64,000 nucleotides of DNA from Diphasiastrum complanatum (taxonomy: Eukaryota; Streptophyta; Lycopodiopsida; Lycopodiales; Lycopodiaceae). Location: NCBI GenBank assembly GCA_029204225.1, contig CM055092.1, forward strand, positions 80,515,271 to 80,579,270, in the 5' to 3' direction. How positions within the stretch are numbered: the stretch's first letter is position 1; every line of letters starts with the position of its first letter. Made by a program: the position numbers and the translations under genes. The notes beneath the pieces are model-generated. The model was not told where the DNA came from. It worked only from the letters and a program-made list of their open reading frames with translations, and made no database searches. Below, piece by piece: positions 48,915-60,031 of the stretch.

Positions 48915-50669
48915 AGAGTAGTTGGGTTGTTTAGTTTAATTCGATTGTCTTCTTTGTCCATAAAGTACCTCAATTTTTTCAAAAAATAGGTAGTAATTAT
49001 TTTCAAGAAACAGTATGAGTGAAGATCAACTTTTCTTGACAAGGATTCCTTGTCAATACTCACGCATCTCAGTTAGCTTGGATCTATAACTTGGACATAA
49101 CTAAAGATACACCAAGCAATAAGTCAAAAATTTTAAAGTTGAAATATCATCTTTATGTTAAATGATTTCACTCTTTGGAGATGCATATGTTTTTTTGATA
49201 AAAGTCTTGTGTGTAGCAACGTGCAAAGTCATGAATATGATACAAGTCACTCAACCAATGCTATCTAGCATTGCATTGACTAGTTATAGGGTAGCATCCA
49301 ACATGCCGTCGTGCGAAATGTTTCATCATGGAACATTTTTTGAAAACCCATCATGAATAATATTTGGAAGATCGAAAATCAACAAATTTGTATTGTGATC
49401 TATTATCTTTTCTTTGCATCTTTCATCACAAGCTTCTAGACATTTTTTCATCTCTCCCATCTATGCACATAGTCCTATCATAGAATCTTTTTTGTCGTGA
49501 CCATAATGTTGACATGTATAATGCGCACCTAAACAACAAAACAAATATAATATTATAGACGACATAGACTTAAACCAAAGCACAACACACATCAATACAA
49601 ATATCTACCATAAAGTAGGACGTCACAACTTTGTTATGCGAAAACAAATGAGAACTAACCATAGCCACAATGAAAATTAAACATAATAAATTTCAATTAT
49701 CCACTCCACAAAAGTATATCTTGAAATTCAAGGCAAAATATAAAAAAATGATGTTTTTTATTCTAGAGCCAAGCATGGATTATTTGATAGAGGAAAAAGA
49801 GCAAAAAGATGTCACAAATAGCACTAAGGGACATTTATGGAGGCAAATCGATTGTGGCTAGTCATACAATAAAAATTTTGTTAAAATTACAGGAAAAAAG
49901 ATCCTAATGATTTACAAAAGTGATGGAGATTGCACAATAGCTTGAATTAGATTGAATCTAGCAAATAGAAACAAGATTCCTAATTCTAGCTTATCTTGGC
50001 ATTTGTTGCACTTAGGCTCATAAATTTGGACTGAATTCAAATTTAATGATATAGCAAGCAATCCTGACCTGTAATAACTTCAAATAGCTTCCAATAAATA
50101 CAATAAACTCTCAAGATCCACAATAGAACAAAGCTAGAACTTGTCACATAAAAACAATGTCTTGGAAAGTTGGAAATCTTAACTTTTACGTAAATTAGAT
50201 TATAATTTACAATGAGATGTATACAAGAGCAATTCGGATCAAGGGTTTAGGGTTTTTTCACAACCACATTTGACCTAATCCTAAAATTAGAACCCTAACT
50301 TTGGCCAATTAGCCCTAATGTTGACCGCATGAGAGTGAGATCCCTTAGCAATTTAAAATTGCTACGTTTAGTCCTATGTTCTTTCCAAGGCTAAAATGGC
50401 CTTTTGCTACAAGACCTCAAATGAGGAATATGAACATTGTGAAATTTTTCTAAGCATTTATCCATGTGGCCAATGCCACATCACCACATTACATGGCAAA
50501 AATCATAACGTAGTATTGTGAAAATCTAATACTTTTCACAATCTAGCTAGAAGACAACATAAACTTGCTAATTATGCCAAGGGCTGATCTTAGCTTTGAA
50601 AATGTAGCCTTTTGAAGAGGCCTTGGTTGTTGACACATGTTCGAAAGAAATCTCCTTTGATTGCATCTT
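48912..50669. other. AT-rich intergenic, no gene recognised
   Basis: Only short frames. 50,230-50,330 has a few TTTAGGG/CCCTAA-like units (agggtttagggtttttt; aaccctaact). It may be part of the copia remnant to the right. Confidence 0.4.
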
Positions 50670-51290
50670 TTCGTTTAAAAACTAGTGAGCGATTTTTGTG
50701 TGTTTACTTCTTGCATGATAGATGGGCTTGGATGATAGGTGTTGAGGTAAGATGTTGTCACATTTGATGAGTGGAATCACATACAATCTGATCACTTTAA
50801 GTTCCATAAGCAACCTTTTGATCCAAAGCACTTCCTTGGTTGTTGTGGTAAGAGCTTTATACTTGGCCTCGATTGATGAGAGTAAAATTGTTTCTTGTTT
50901 CTTGAATAACAAAGAAATCACCCCTTTTCCAATGAATGTTGCCAAGGCACTTGTTGACTTTCGATTCATTTTTGTCCCCTACAAAATTTGAATCACCATA
51001 TGCATGCAAATTAATGGAATCACCTCGGGTGTACCTGAGATGTACCTTAAGATCCTTTTGGCACTTTTCCAATAAATAACTAGTGGATCTTGCATAGTTT
51101 GGCTAAGCTTGCATACACTATAGCAAATATTAGGTCTAGTTATTGTGAACCACATTAAGGGGCCTATAAGCTGCCTATAAAGAGTGATGTCTATGAAAGA
51201 TCTTTCATCATCTTTATTGGACATTTTTACATCATGCTCCATAGGAATATCCACATGCTTGCAACCATGCATATGAAATTCTTGGAGTGA
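50670..51290 (-). pseudogene. Ty1/copia RT end and RNase H remnant
   Basis: Minus strand, 51272 downward: DIPMEHDVKMS, then SLIDITLYRQLIG-type and FTITRPNICYSVCKLSQ connection blocks, then AKRILRYISGT (about 51070). After a frame change come RNase H parts: ALVTFIGKGVIS, LLSSIEAKYKAL (normally EAEY), KCDN and HARSKHTKI (50720). RT palm, integrase and LTRs are absent. It resembles the lineage of the 25.0-kb remnant (TRPDISFSVHKLSQ) more than the complete element at 52 kb. Confidence 0.8.
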
Positions 51291-52040
51291 TCAAGATGGG
51301 CATGTATATATGATTTTGTCATAGAATTTGATGGAAAATCGAGATCTTTCACTTTCCAAGTACATTGTTTTTGTATGGTGAGTTCTAGCATTGTTTTATA
51401 GATCATGTTTTGGATCAAATCTATGTCCAATTGTGGACGCATCTAGATTGATTATGTGGCAATTTCTTCTAGAATTACTATGATCAACAAGTACAAAGCA
51501 TTCAAAGCAATCTGAATTGTTTGTAGGAAGAAAATCACTTATTTAGCATCCAATTGGCTATGTATATCAAATCACACAAACATAGATGCTCCAACTCGAC
51601 CTTGGAAGAACAATGTGTCTCAAGCTCAAAAATTGCATCTCATCAATCAATGTACAAATGATCCTCATCAAACTAGCAATGGATCAGCTTGGATCTGAGC
51701 ATTAGGATTTTCCATCACTAGATGTTGACCTAAACTTACTATCTAAGCCCCTAATCTAGGAATCGTACCCACTTGGTGGTTAGATTAGGTGTGTCACATG
51801 CATTGTCACCAAAATCTCTCAAAATTAGCCTATAATTTAGACCTTAGTTTTGGGGCTCAATTCGGCCCTCGTTAAGCATGTAAATGGATGAGTATGTGAC
51901 ATTTGACCTAATCTAATTACATCAAGTATTTATCTGAACCTCAATAGTGAAGCCTAAGCTACTTCATGTCCAAATATTGAATGTTAGGGGCCAAGAATGA
52001 GCATTATTGGCTCCCAACCCAATTCTAGCTTGGAATTGCC
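51291..52040. other. Intergenic, no gene recognised
   Basis: No domains. It ends in the left flank of the complete copia element. Confidence 0.4.
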
Positions 52041-52045
52041 AAAAC

Positions 52046-52318
52046 AGTTAGAATTAAAGTAGAATCATTGTGTTACTGTACTGTGGGTCCTATATTTGAT
52101 AAGGATAAATTGGACTTGCCACGAGGCAAGTCAATGGGACACGCGTCCCGCCAATGGCAACCTGGGTCATGCATGGGTTGCCTGAGTGAACAACTATATG
52201 TACAGTGTAATTTCATTTTGAGAAATATAGTTGCTATGTGAGCTTGCTGTGGAGAGTGTTTTTTGTCTGTGTTACTGTGTAGCATGATCTGTGTTCCTGT
52301 TCGAAGCAAATTCTAAGT
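52046..52318 (+). repeat. 5' LTR of the copia element
   Basis: Starts AGTTAGAATT and ends AATTCTAAGT, a near-perfect terminal inverted repeat but without the usual TG..CA. A GC-richer palindromic part, CTTGCCACGAGGCAAG, lies near 52115-52130. Confidence 0.9.
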
Positions 52319-52330
52319 TGGTACCAGAGC
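52319..52330 (+). other. Primer-binding site
   Basis: TGGTACCAGAGC matches the plant tRNA-iMet-type PBS TGGTATCAGAGC except for one base, and abuts the 5' LTR. Confidence 0.85.
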
Positions 52331-53577
52331 TGTACAGGGAGTGTACAAAGTACAACATCGCCATTGAAGAGAGCTTCAGGAGAATTGTCTTCTGAGAGTT
52401 CGGGGTTTACGGCGAGTTGAAGACGGAAGGAGAAACACTGGTGCAGAGAGTTTAGCACACAGAAGCTTGGTGAGCTTGAGACTGTGTGAGGATTTAGAGA
52501 CAAGGGTTGTCGGCTGAATCAGAACCTCAACAAACGATATTTTGAAATTTTGAAGCAGGCTATTTGGTGTTTGCAGTCAGTGTGCATTCAATCGGACACG
52601 TTTGACAAACGGTTTGAAACATCAGACTCCTAGTAGTAGGGCGACCTCAAAGGAAGAGAATTGGCATGTCAAAGAACTGTGAACAGGAAGCCAAGATTAG
52701 TTTTCTGAAAAAAATCCTGGTTTGGGGTTTGGAAGCATAAAATTGCAGTTATCTCTTTGTTTAGAATGGTTTTTGGAGCTATAAAAGCTTGTAGGAGGCC
52801 GCCCTGGAAAGATTAATCAGTAGGCAAACGGCCGTGGATAGCCACAAGCAGTGTAGAGCGCTGGATCGCGATTTATAGGAGTAGATAAACCCTGGCCACC
52901 ATAGCTTCAAGCAAGAAAGAGGAAAGCTTGGAGGACATTAGCCCGTAGACAGGTTGCGGACAGTCGCGTGCCCTCACCCGGGTGGGTGATCAGTGCACGA
53001 AGGGGTGTAGTGGCTGGAGGGCGGTGCATCATCGCGCCAAAAGAATCTACTCCATCAGATTGTGAGGAAGATGAATACACGATGGGGATCGCGAGCAATG
53101 TGGGCCATCGGATCCTAATAAGCCATTAGATCTCCTTAAATCCATGAGAAACTTCAATAGAAGGGGCTGAAGGGCATTTGACCATTCAACTTCATTAATG
53201 ATTTTCAAGTTGAAATTGGAGTTGGGACCCTTCACAAGTGAAAGGTGAAGTTTCTTCAAGCTGAAGAAACAGTTCAAAAACTAGAAAAGTCCCTATTTTT
53301 GGGTCTCTTATCTGTTTTGACCCAAACAAAAGGCTATAACCTCCAAACAAAGGGCACCCGGACTGTACCTGCAAGTAAGGTACAACAAAACAGAGTGATT
53401 GCAGCGGAGAAAGTGTTCGGAGTGCGTCAAAAGTGATTTCACCATTCCACTGGGCACGTAGTTGGGAGTTGACGACTGAGTGCTTTTCGGAAGGCGACGC
53501 CAATTTGGCTTTCAAACTGTTGGAAAAGCGGTGAGTGGCCTGGTAAGGGAAAAAGTGCAGGTCATTATTTTCAACTT
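52331..53577 (+). other. Long untranslated leader of the copia element
   Basis: About 1.25 kb between PBS and Gag with no recognisable protein on the plus strand. It should hold the packaging signal. Minus-strand frames in it (for example 53195-53515) are shadows. Confidence 0.6.
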
Positions 53578-56500
53578 ATGACATCACTGTTGGCCTCGGC
53601 ATACTGTTTTTGGCCTACGACAGAAGTTTCAAGCAGTTTTGCGATGGCAAACATGGGAGAGTCCATTTTGAGTGAAAGTAGCGAATTGGACGAGATTTTC
53701 AACTATGCAGTGTGGAAATTCAAAATGAAAAACATACTGATGGAGAAAGACGTGTGGGAAGTCGTCACAGGTGATGAGAGAAGGCCGCCAAATGAAGCAG
53801 ATATCAAAGTGTTCGACAAAAAGATGAGGAAAGCTTTGACCTTCATTAACTTGTCAGTGAAGGATCATATCATTACCCACATTTGTGATGCCGTTACACC
53901 CAGACAGGCATGGGATGTGCTAAAGGAGCAGTTTGAGACGTCAAATCCGTCTAGAATCATGTTTCTAAAGTGAAAGCTGAATAGTGTCCGCATGGAGCAA
54001 GGAGAGCACATTCAAGCGTACATGACCAGAATCAAGACAATGAGGGATGAATTGCATTCTATTGGTGAGCGCATAAGTGATGTGGAGCTGGTGCACAATG
54101 CATTGTACGACATTGCAGAACCCTATCAGATGTTTGTGAGCGGAATAGCATCAAGAGAAAGATTGCCAACCTTTGATGAGCTCATAGGAATCTTGATGCA
54201 AGAAGAGCAACGGCGAGAAATGATGAAAGATAGACGTCAAAATACTGACGATCAGGCACTTGCGACATGCCAAAACAAGGCAAGGGCGAGGGCAAGAAGA
54301 AGTCTAAGCAGCAATTTGCCAAGTCTCAGGAGGATGAGGGATCTTCTAGTAAGACTAAGAAGAAAGGCAAGTGCTTCCATTGTGGTAAAAAGGGCCATTG
54401 GAAGAGTGAATGTCGCAAATTCCTTGCGGAACAAGACAAGGGAAAACCAAAACAAGCAGGTAACCTTGTCGATGAGGGTGAGATTGAAGACTCTAGCATC
54501 TTCAAATTTGCATTGTCATCTAATCAAGATGATCAAGTGTGGTATATTGACTCGGGAGCCACAGGACACATGACATGTAACAAGAATTGGTTCAGTAGCT
54601 TGAAAGTGTTGGATAATAGAATGTCCGTTTCACAAGCAAATGGTGAGGTGTGCAGGATCAAGGGGATAGGCACCGTTTCAATCCAACTACCTGATGGCAA
54701 AAGCAGGATGATCAGGGAGGTACTTTACGTACCAGGTTTGAAGAAAAATCTACTTTCTGTTGGAGTCATTATTGATCAAAAGTTGAAAGTAGAATTTGCC
54801 CATGATCGTTGCTTTGTGAAGGATGTAAACCAAAAGCTCAAAGTTACTGTGGATGGAGTAAGGGAGCCCAATACAAAATTGCACAGGTTGAATGCTACAA
54901 TCAAGGGGCAACATGGACTTGTGTCGTCCATTCCATCGCAAACTGAGTTGTGGTATAAGAGGCTTGGTCACTTAAACTTGGGAAGCCTCAGTTTGATGAG
55001 AAAATTGGAGATGGTAACAAGATTGCCTACTATAGAAGACCACTTGAAATCGATGTGCGAATCATGTGTATATGGAAGCAGCATCGAGATAAGTTCAATA
55101 AAGGTGGTGTTGCAAGGGCAAAGAAATCCTGGATTTGATCCACATAGATTTATGCGGGCCTATGAGGACCATGTCCTCAGGTAAAGCCTTCTATTTCATG
55201 ACCGTTATTGATGATATGTCACGAAAGACGTGGATCTACTTCTTGAAGAAGAAATCAGATGCATTTGACAATTTCAAAAGCTTCAAAGCATTGGTAAAAA
55301 AGTAAGAAGATCAAAGTCCTAAGATCAGATAGTGGAGGTGAGTACAAGTCTAATGACTTCAATGATCTTTGTGATCAATGTGGGATTAAAAGACAATTTA
55401 TGCAAGATCATACTCCTGCTCTCAATGGTGTAGCTAAGCGCAAGAATTGTACGATTGTGAAAAGTGCTAGATCTATGCTAGCTGAGATGAAACTACCAAA
55501 AGATTTTTGGTCTGAAACATGCAGTATGTCAGTCTATCTTCAAAATAGAAGTCTTACCATTGCCATACCAAAGATAACTTTTGAGGAAGCATTCGCGAAG
55601 AAGAAGCCAAAGGTGAACCACTTGCGAATCTTTGGATGTAAGGCCTTTGTACATATTCCTAAGGAAGAGAGACGTAAACTTGATGTAAAAGCCATCAAGT
55701 GTGTATTCCTAGGATATGATGATTGTGTGAAGGGCTATAGATGTTTTGATCCAGTGGAAAACAAAATCCATGTAAGCCGTTTGTTGTCTTTGATGAATCC
55801 AAGATGTATGAAGATGAGGATGCTGAGAAGATAGATACATCCAGTGGGAAAGATGGTATATTTTCACGAGGAAGCCGATCACCTAACAGGAAGCTCCCTA
55901 AGTGGTTTGAGAGATTGTTGGAGAGCCGCGATATGGATGACTTTCCAAGATCATCTAGCCAGGGAGAGCTACGAAGATCAACAAGAGAGAAGACACAACC
56001 TGAAAGGTTTGAAGCAAATTATGCTCTCTTATCTAGCATTATGCAAAGCAAAGAACCTTCGACTTATGGTGAAGCGAAGGATGATGACATTTGGGTCAAG
56101 GCCATGAGAGAGGAGATAGAGTCAATTGCTAAGCATAGCACATGGGACTTAGTAGAACCACCAGTTGACAAGTAACCCAGTGGTTGCAAATGAGTATACA
56201 GGACTAAGTATCATGCAGATGGTAGTATAGCAAAGCACAAGGCAAGATTGGTGATCTAAGGGTATGCACAAAGTAAAGGCATCGACTATGAGGAGACCTT
56301 TGCACCAGTATGTAAGTGGAATACTCTACGTCTACTTGTTGCTTTAGCTTCACATTTTGGTTGGCCTTTGCATCAGATGGATGTCAAATCTGCTTTTCTA
56401 AATGGTGAGTTAGAAGAAGAGGTGTTCATGGATCAACGTGAAGGCTTTGTAGCGAAGGGACAGGAAAATAAAGTATGTTGCTTGAAGAAAGCGCTTTATG

Positions 56501-57585
56501 GTCTTAAACAGGCACCACGTGCGTGGTATAGCAGGATTGATGTCTACTTTCGTTCAAAGGAGATGGTGAGAACACATTCTGATCCAAATCTATATGTCTT
56601 ATGCTTTGATGGTATGGTTGCTTTGATTGCTCTTTATGTTGATGACTTGATTGTTACGGGAAATAATCAAGAGATGATAGATATGATCAAGAAAGATCTC
56701 ATGGAACAATTTGAGATGACAGATCTCAGCTTGATGCATTATTGCCTTGGAGTAGAGGTGTGTCAAAAAGGACACGAAGTGGGTTTAACACAGGTGAAGT
56801 ATGTCAAAGAGTTGCTGCACAAGTTTAGGTTGCAGGATTGCAAACCAGTGAATACTCATATTGAACCAGATAAAAAGCTTTCTAAGCTTGATGAGTCACA
56901 GTCATTTGATGCTATGTTGTATAGGCAGTTAGTAGGGAGCTTGATTGACCTTACCACAACTAGACCAGATATATGCTATGTTGTTGGCATTGTAAGTCAG
57001 TTTATGGCAGCACCCACGGAAACACATTGGAAGACAGCTAAACACATTTTGCATCATGTGAAAGGCACTTCAGATTATGGCTTGATTTATAGGAAGCATG
57101 ATGGGTTACCTAGCTTGTGTGGTTATGTGGATGCGGATTGGGGAGGTGAATATGATGATCGTAGATCCACCACAGCGTATGTATTCCAGTTTTGTGGTAG
57201 TTGCTTTTCCTGGTCTAGTAAGAAGAAAAGTACAATTGCTCTATCCACCACAGAAGCAGAGTATAAGGCAATGTGTAGTGCAGCACTGGAAGCTGTATGG
57301 TTGAGACAAATCTTGGAAGAAGTTGGCATGAAGAAGAAAAATCCCATGACATTACATAGTGACAGTCAGAGTGGCATTCAGCTACCAAAGAATCCAATGT
57401 TCCATGCAAGAACCAAACACATTGAGATTCAGTATCACTTTATACATGAAAGGCTGCTGAGTCGTGAAATTTATGTTGTTCATTGTAGCACAGAAGAACA
57501 ACTAGCTGATATTTTCACTAAGCCACTTGTTGGAGAAAAGTTTGACAAGTTTAGATCAAAGCTTTCTGTACTTAAAGTTTGTTGA
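53578..57585 (+). pseudogene. Copia gag-pol polyprotein, frameshifted
   Basis: The likely start is M at 53644 (MANMGES), 22 codons inside the open frame. Gag runs to the zinc knuckle CFHCGKKGHWKSEC (54372-54413). Protease has WYIDSGATGHM (DSG at 54549-54557). Pre-integrase has LWYKRLGHLN and CESC. Integrase begins near 55132 with DDMSRKTW and a later SDSGGEY (55328). RT has LHQMDVKSAFLNG and the catalytic YVDD at 56635-56646. RNase H has DADWGG, STTEAEYKA and SDSQSGIQL. Lesions are a TGA at 53971-53973, frame changes near 54255, 55135, 55300 and 55795, and in-frame stops near 55303, 56173, 56192 and 56257. RT-RNase H from 56368 to 57585 is still one open 405-codon frame. The usual family product is ~1,300 aa in one frame. 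Confidence 0.88.
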
Positions 57586-57630
57586 CTTTAAAACTATGTA
57601 CATGACTGTATAAAAAGTAGACTCTACTTT

Positions 57631-57639
57631 AAGGGAGAG
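57631..57639 (+). other. Polypurine tract
   Basis: AAGGGAGAG directly precedes the 3' LTR, as expected for plus-strand priming. Confidence 0.8.
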
Positions 57640-57913
57640 AGTTAGAATTAAAGTAGAATCACTGTGTTACTGTACTGTGGGTCCTATCAATTGATAAGGA
57701 TCAGTTGGCCTTGCCACGAGGCAAGTCGACGGGACATGCGTCCCGCCAAAGGCAACCTGGGTCATGCATGGGTTGCCTGAGTGAACAACTATATGTACAG
57801 TGTAATTTCATTTTGAGAAATACAGTTGTTATGTGAGCTTGCTGTGGAGAGTGTTTTCTGATTGTGTTATTGTGTAGCATGATCTGTGTTCCTGTTCGAA
57901 GCAAATTCTAATT
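57640..57913 (+). repeat. 3' LTR of the copia element
   Basis: Starts AGTTAGAATT and ends AATTCTAATT. It aligns along its whole length with the 5' LTR. Confidence 0.9.
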
Positions 57914-59035
57914 AAAACTTCTTGCATCATCTTCATGAAAAATGAGATTATTTGTATTTAATGCAAGAATGAATATTTATCCATCATGAAATATAAGGAT
58001 ATGTACTAGATCATTCTCTCTCAAATGAATTCAAGAGAATAAAGGAAGATCTTGAGTTGAGTATGCCAAGATCTTGGTACTACCTCCATGATCTTGATGA
58101 TATCTCCACAATTATGCCAATCCTTTGCCTTCAATTTTTTTAAGGAACATCAAATGGATTGATAAATGCATAAGAGATGTCACTCTCCTCACCTTTCCTT
58201 CCCTTGGCCAATCTTGAATCTTGTTTTGTCCATCTTGGACATTGGAGGTCTGTAGTGGGTTTCTTTCCTTGCCTAACCTGAATCCAAGATCTAGTCAATC
58301 TAGCATCATAGAGACGGAGTTAGTTGTCATGCGTAGGTTCGTTCCCATGAGAGCGATAGTATAGTTCAGATTTCAACATGAATGGAGGATCTAACACTAA
58401 CATCCATTAACACTACATCCATTAACCCTAAATCCACAACAATGATAGAAACTTACTCTTCTCTCTCTCCCTTTCTCTCTCACAAAAAGCATAAGAAATA
58501 GCAAATCCCAATAATGATCAAATCCAACAATTAGCAAAATCCAAAGAAAGCATGAGAAATGGAGGAGAAGAGAGGAAGAGCAAGGACATTCATCAATCCA
58601 TTTCTAAAGAGAACCAATCTGCTTTATTGAAATGAGGAAATGAACATGAGGAGCAACTCGAGTTGGTCCTTTTTTATAGTAGAAAGGAGGACTCTGGCCT
58701 TTGAATCCTATTGGTCCAGTCTTGCCTCTCTTTTTATTCAAATTTAAAAAAGTGTGGGAACCATCAAAATTGGAGGGAAACCCAACTTTATTCACTAACT
58801 TGACATTTAGGCCCTGCGACATTAAAAGTCCCACAAAAAGGCTCTAAAGTTCTTTTATTAACTTTTAACTAATCAATCAAATAACTATGTGATCATTGGG
58901 TTGGACTAACACACGCAGGGTGCCAAATCCCTCTCACTTATTAACTAGGGTTAGGGTTGCCTTGAGATTCGCAAACCCTCCAACAGTATCCTCCACCAAA
59001 ACTGGTGGCGGTCCCATGACACCTGCAATATGCAG
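57914..59035. other. Spacer, possibly including the 3' LTR of the gypsy element
   Basis: No gene. A polypyrimidine run (ttctctctctccctttctctctc, 58458-58480) could be the minus-strand polypurine tract of the gypsy element to the right, with its LTR to the left. LTR ends could not be fixed. Confidence 0.35.
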
Positions 59036-59942
59036 TTATTGGGGACTTTTATTGGCTTCACGCCGAATCTTAATTAAATGATACTGCACCTTCTCCATAA
59101 AGTCAAGACGTGCAGTATTGAAATCCAAATTATGCGGTAGGAAACAACGGTGGACTCCAGCAGTCCACTTGGAAGTTGTCCATGAGGTAAAGCGGGATTC
59201 CCAAGAGCCTCCATCATAGCCGCACGGAAATACAGTCAAGCAATCGGCAGCTGATCTTTGATTTTCTCTGAGGCCATCGGCTTATTTGGATCGAATGCCA
59301 GGGTAGGAAGGCAATTGTCCCATTTGGTTGCCACTGACGCCAACAGAGTTAGATCTTTTGCAAACATTGCCGATTGTCGCACCGTTGGATCCGGAGAGTG
59401 GACATACTCTCTCTGATATGCTTGTAAGGCCCGGTGGAAGTCCACTGAAATGTTCCAGCTGTAAGGCTGATGAATGATTGGCCAATTGGGCGTATGGATG
59501 GTGATTTATCCATAGCCAATCCCAAATCTTTCCATTTTTGTCTTCACGACATTGGCACATAATAAGGATCTACCCGCAACTAGCGAGGGCTGGCGACGTA
59601 ACTCCTAATGGATTCCGGAATTTTCTCAGAAACCATGATTCTCCATGCCAACTGCTCTCCCAGTGCAAGTATTTTGTCCAATTGTTTGCCGGCCTTGATC
59701 TCGAAGGTCTTAAATTTGAGAACCCATCCACCACGCAAGGACTCATGTGGATGTTGCTTTAAGAAGGTCTGGATCTGGTCCTCGACGTTGATGGGCCTTC
59801 TGAATAAATGGCTTGTCCTTGATGAGGATGGACCTGCTTGTACTGTCGGTATGGTTGGCGGTTGATCTGCTAGATCTGGAGCTCCCCCCCGGTCCTTGCT
59901 CGAATCAACCCCTGTATCCATTTGTACAACTTCTTGGCACAA
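59036..59942 (-). pseudogene. Extra open reading frame downstream of gypsy integrase, broken
   Basis: The minus strand from 59942 downward carries a frame starting MCQEVVQMDTG, then a Pro/Ser-rich piece (PPTIPTVQAGPSSS), then FRRPINVEDQIQTFLKQ and LRGGWVLKFKTFEIKAG (to 59580). It continues after stops in shifted frames: YQREYVHSPDPTVRQ, FAKDLTLLASVATKWDNC and KPMASEKIKDQLPIA, to about 59036. Combined it would be ~300 codons. It matches none of Gag, protease, RT, RNase H or integrase. It lies in the position where some plant gypsy elements carry an additional ORF, but I recognise no family and see no clear signal peptide or membrane segment. Confidence 0.55.
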
Positions 59943-60031
59943 AGGGGAGAATCATGTTTCTTCAGTCTTTCCTTATTATTATTTTTTTCTCTTTTTCATT
60001 TTTTTTTAAATGTCTTTTTCCAAAAAAAAAG

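Larger units (their letters stand above)
52046..57913 (+). mobile_element. Structurally complete Ty1/copia retrotransposon
   Basis: About 5.87 kb with two ~273-bp LTRs, a PBS directly after the 5' LTR, Gag-Pol in copia order (Gag, protease, integrase, RT, RNase H) and a polypurine tract directly before the 3' LTR. AAAAC flanks both ends (52041-52045 and 57914-57918), a plausible 5-bp target duplication. The LTRs differ at roughly 15-18 positions by eye (~94% identical), so insertion is old. The reading frame is broken several times, so it is not autonomous now. Confidence 0.9.
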
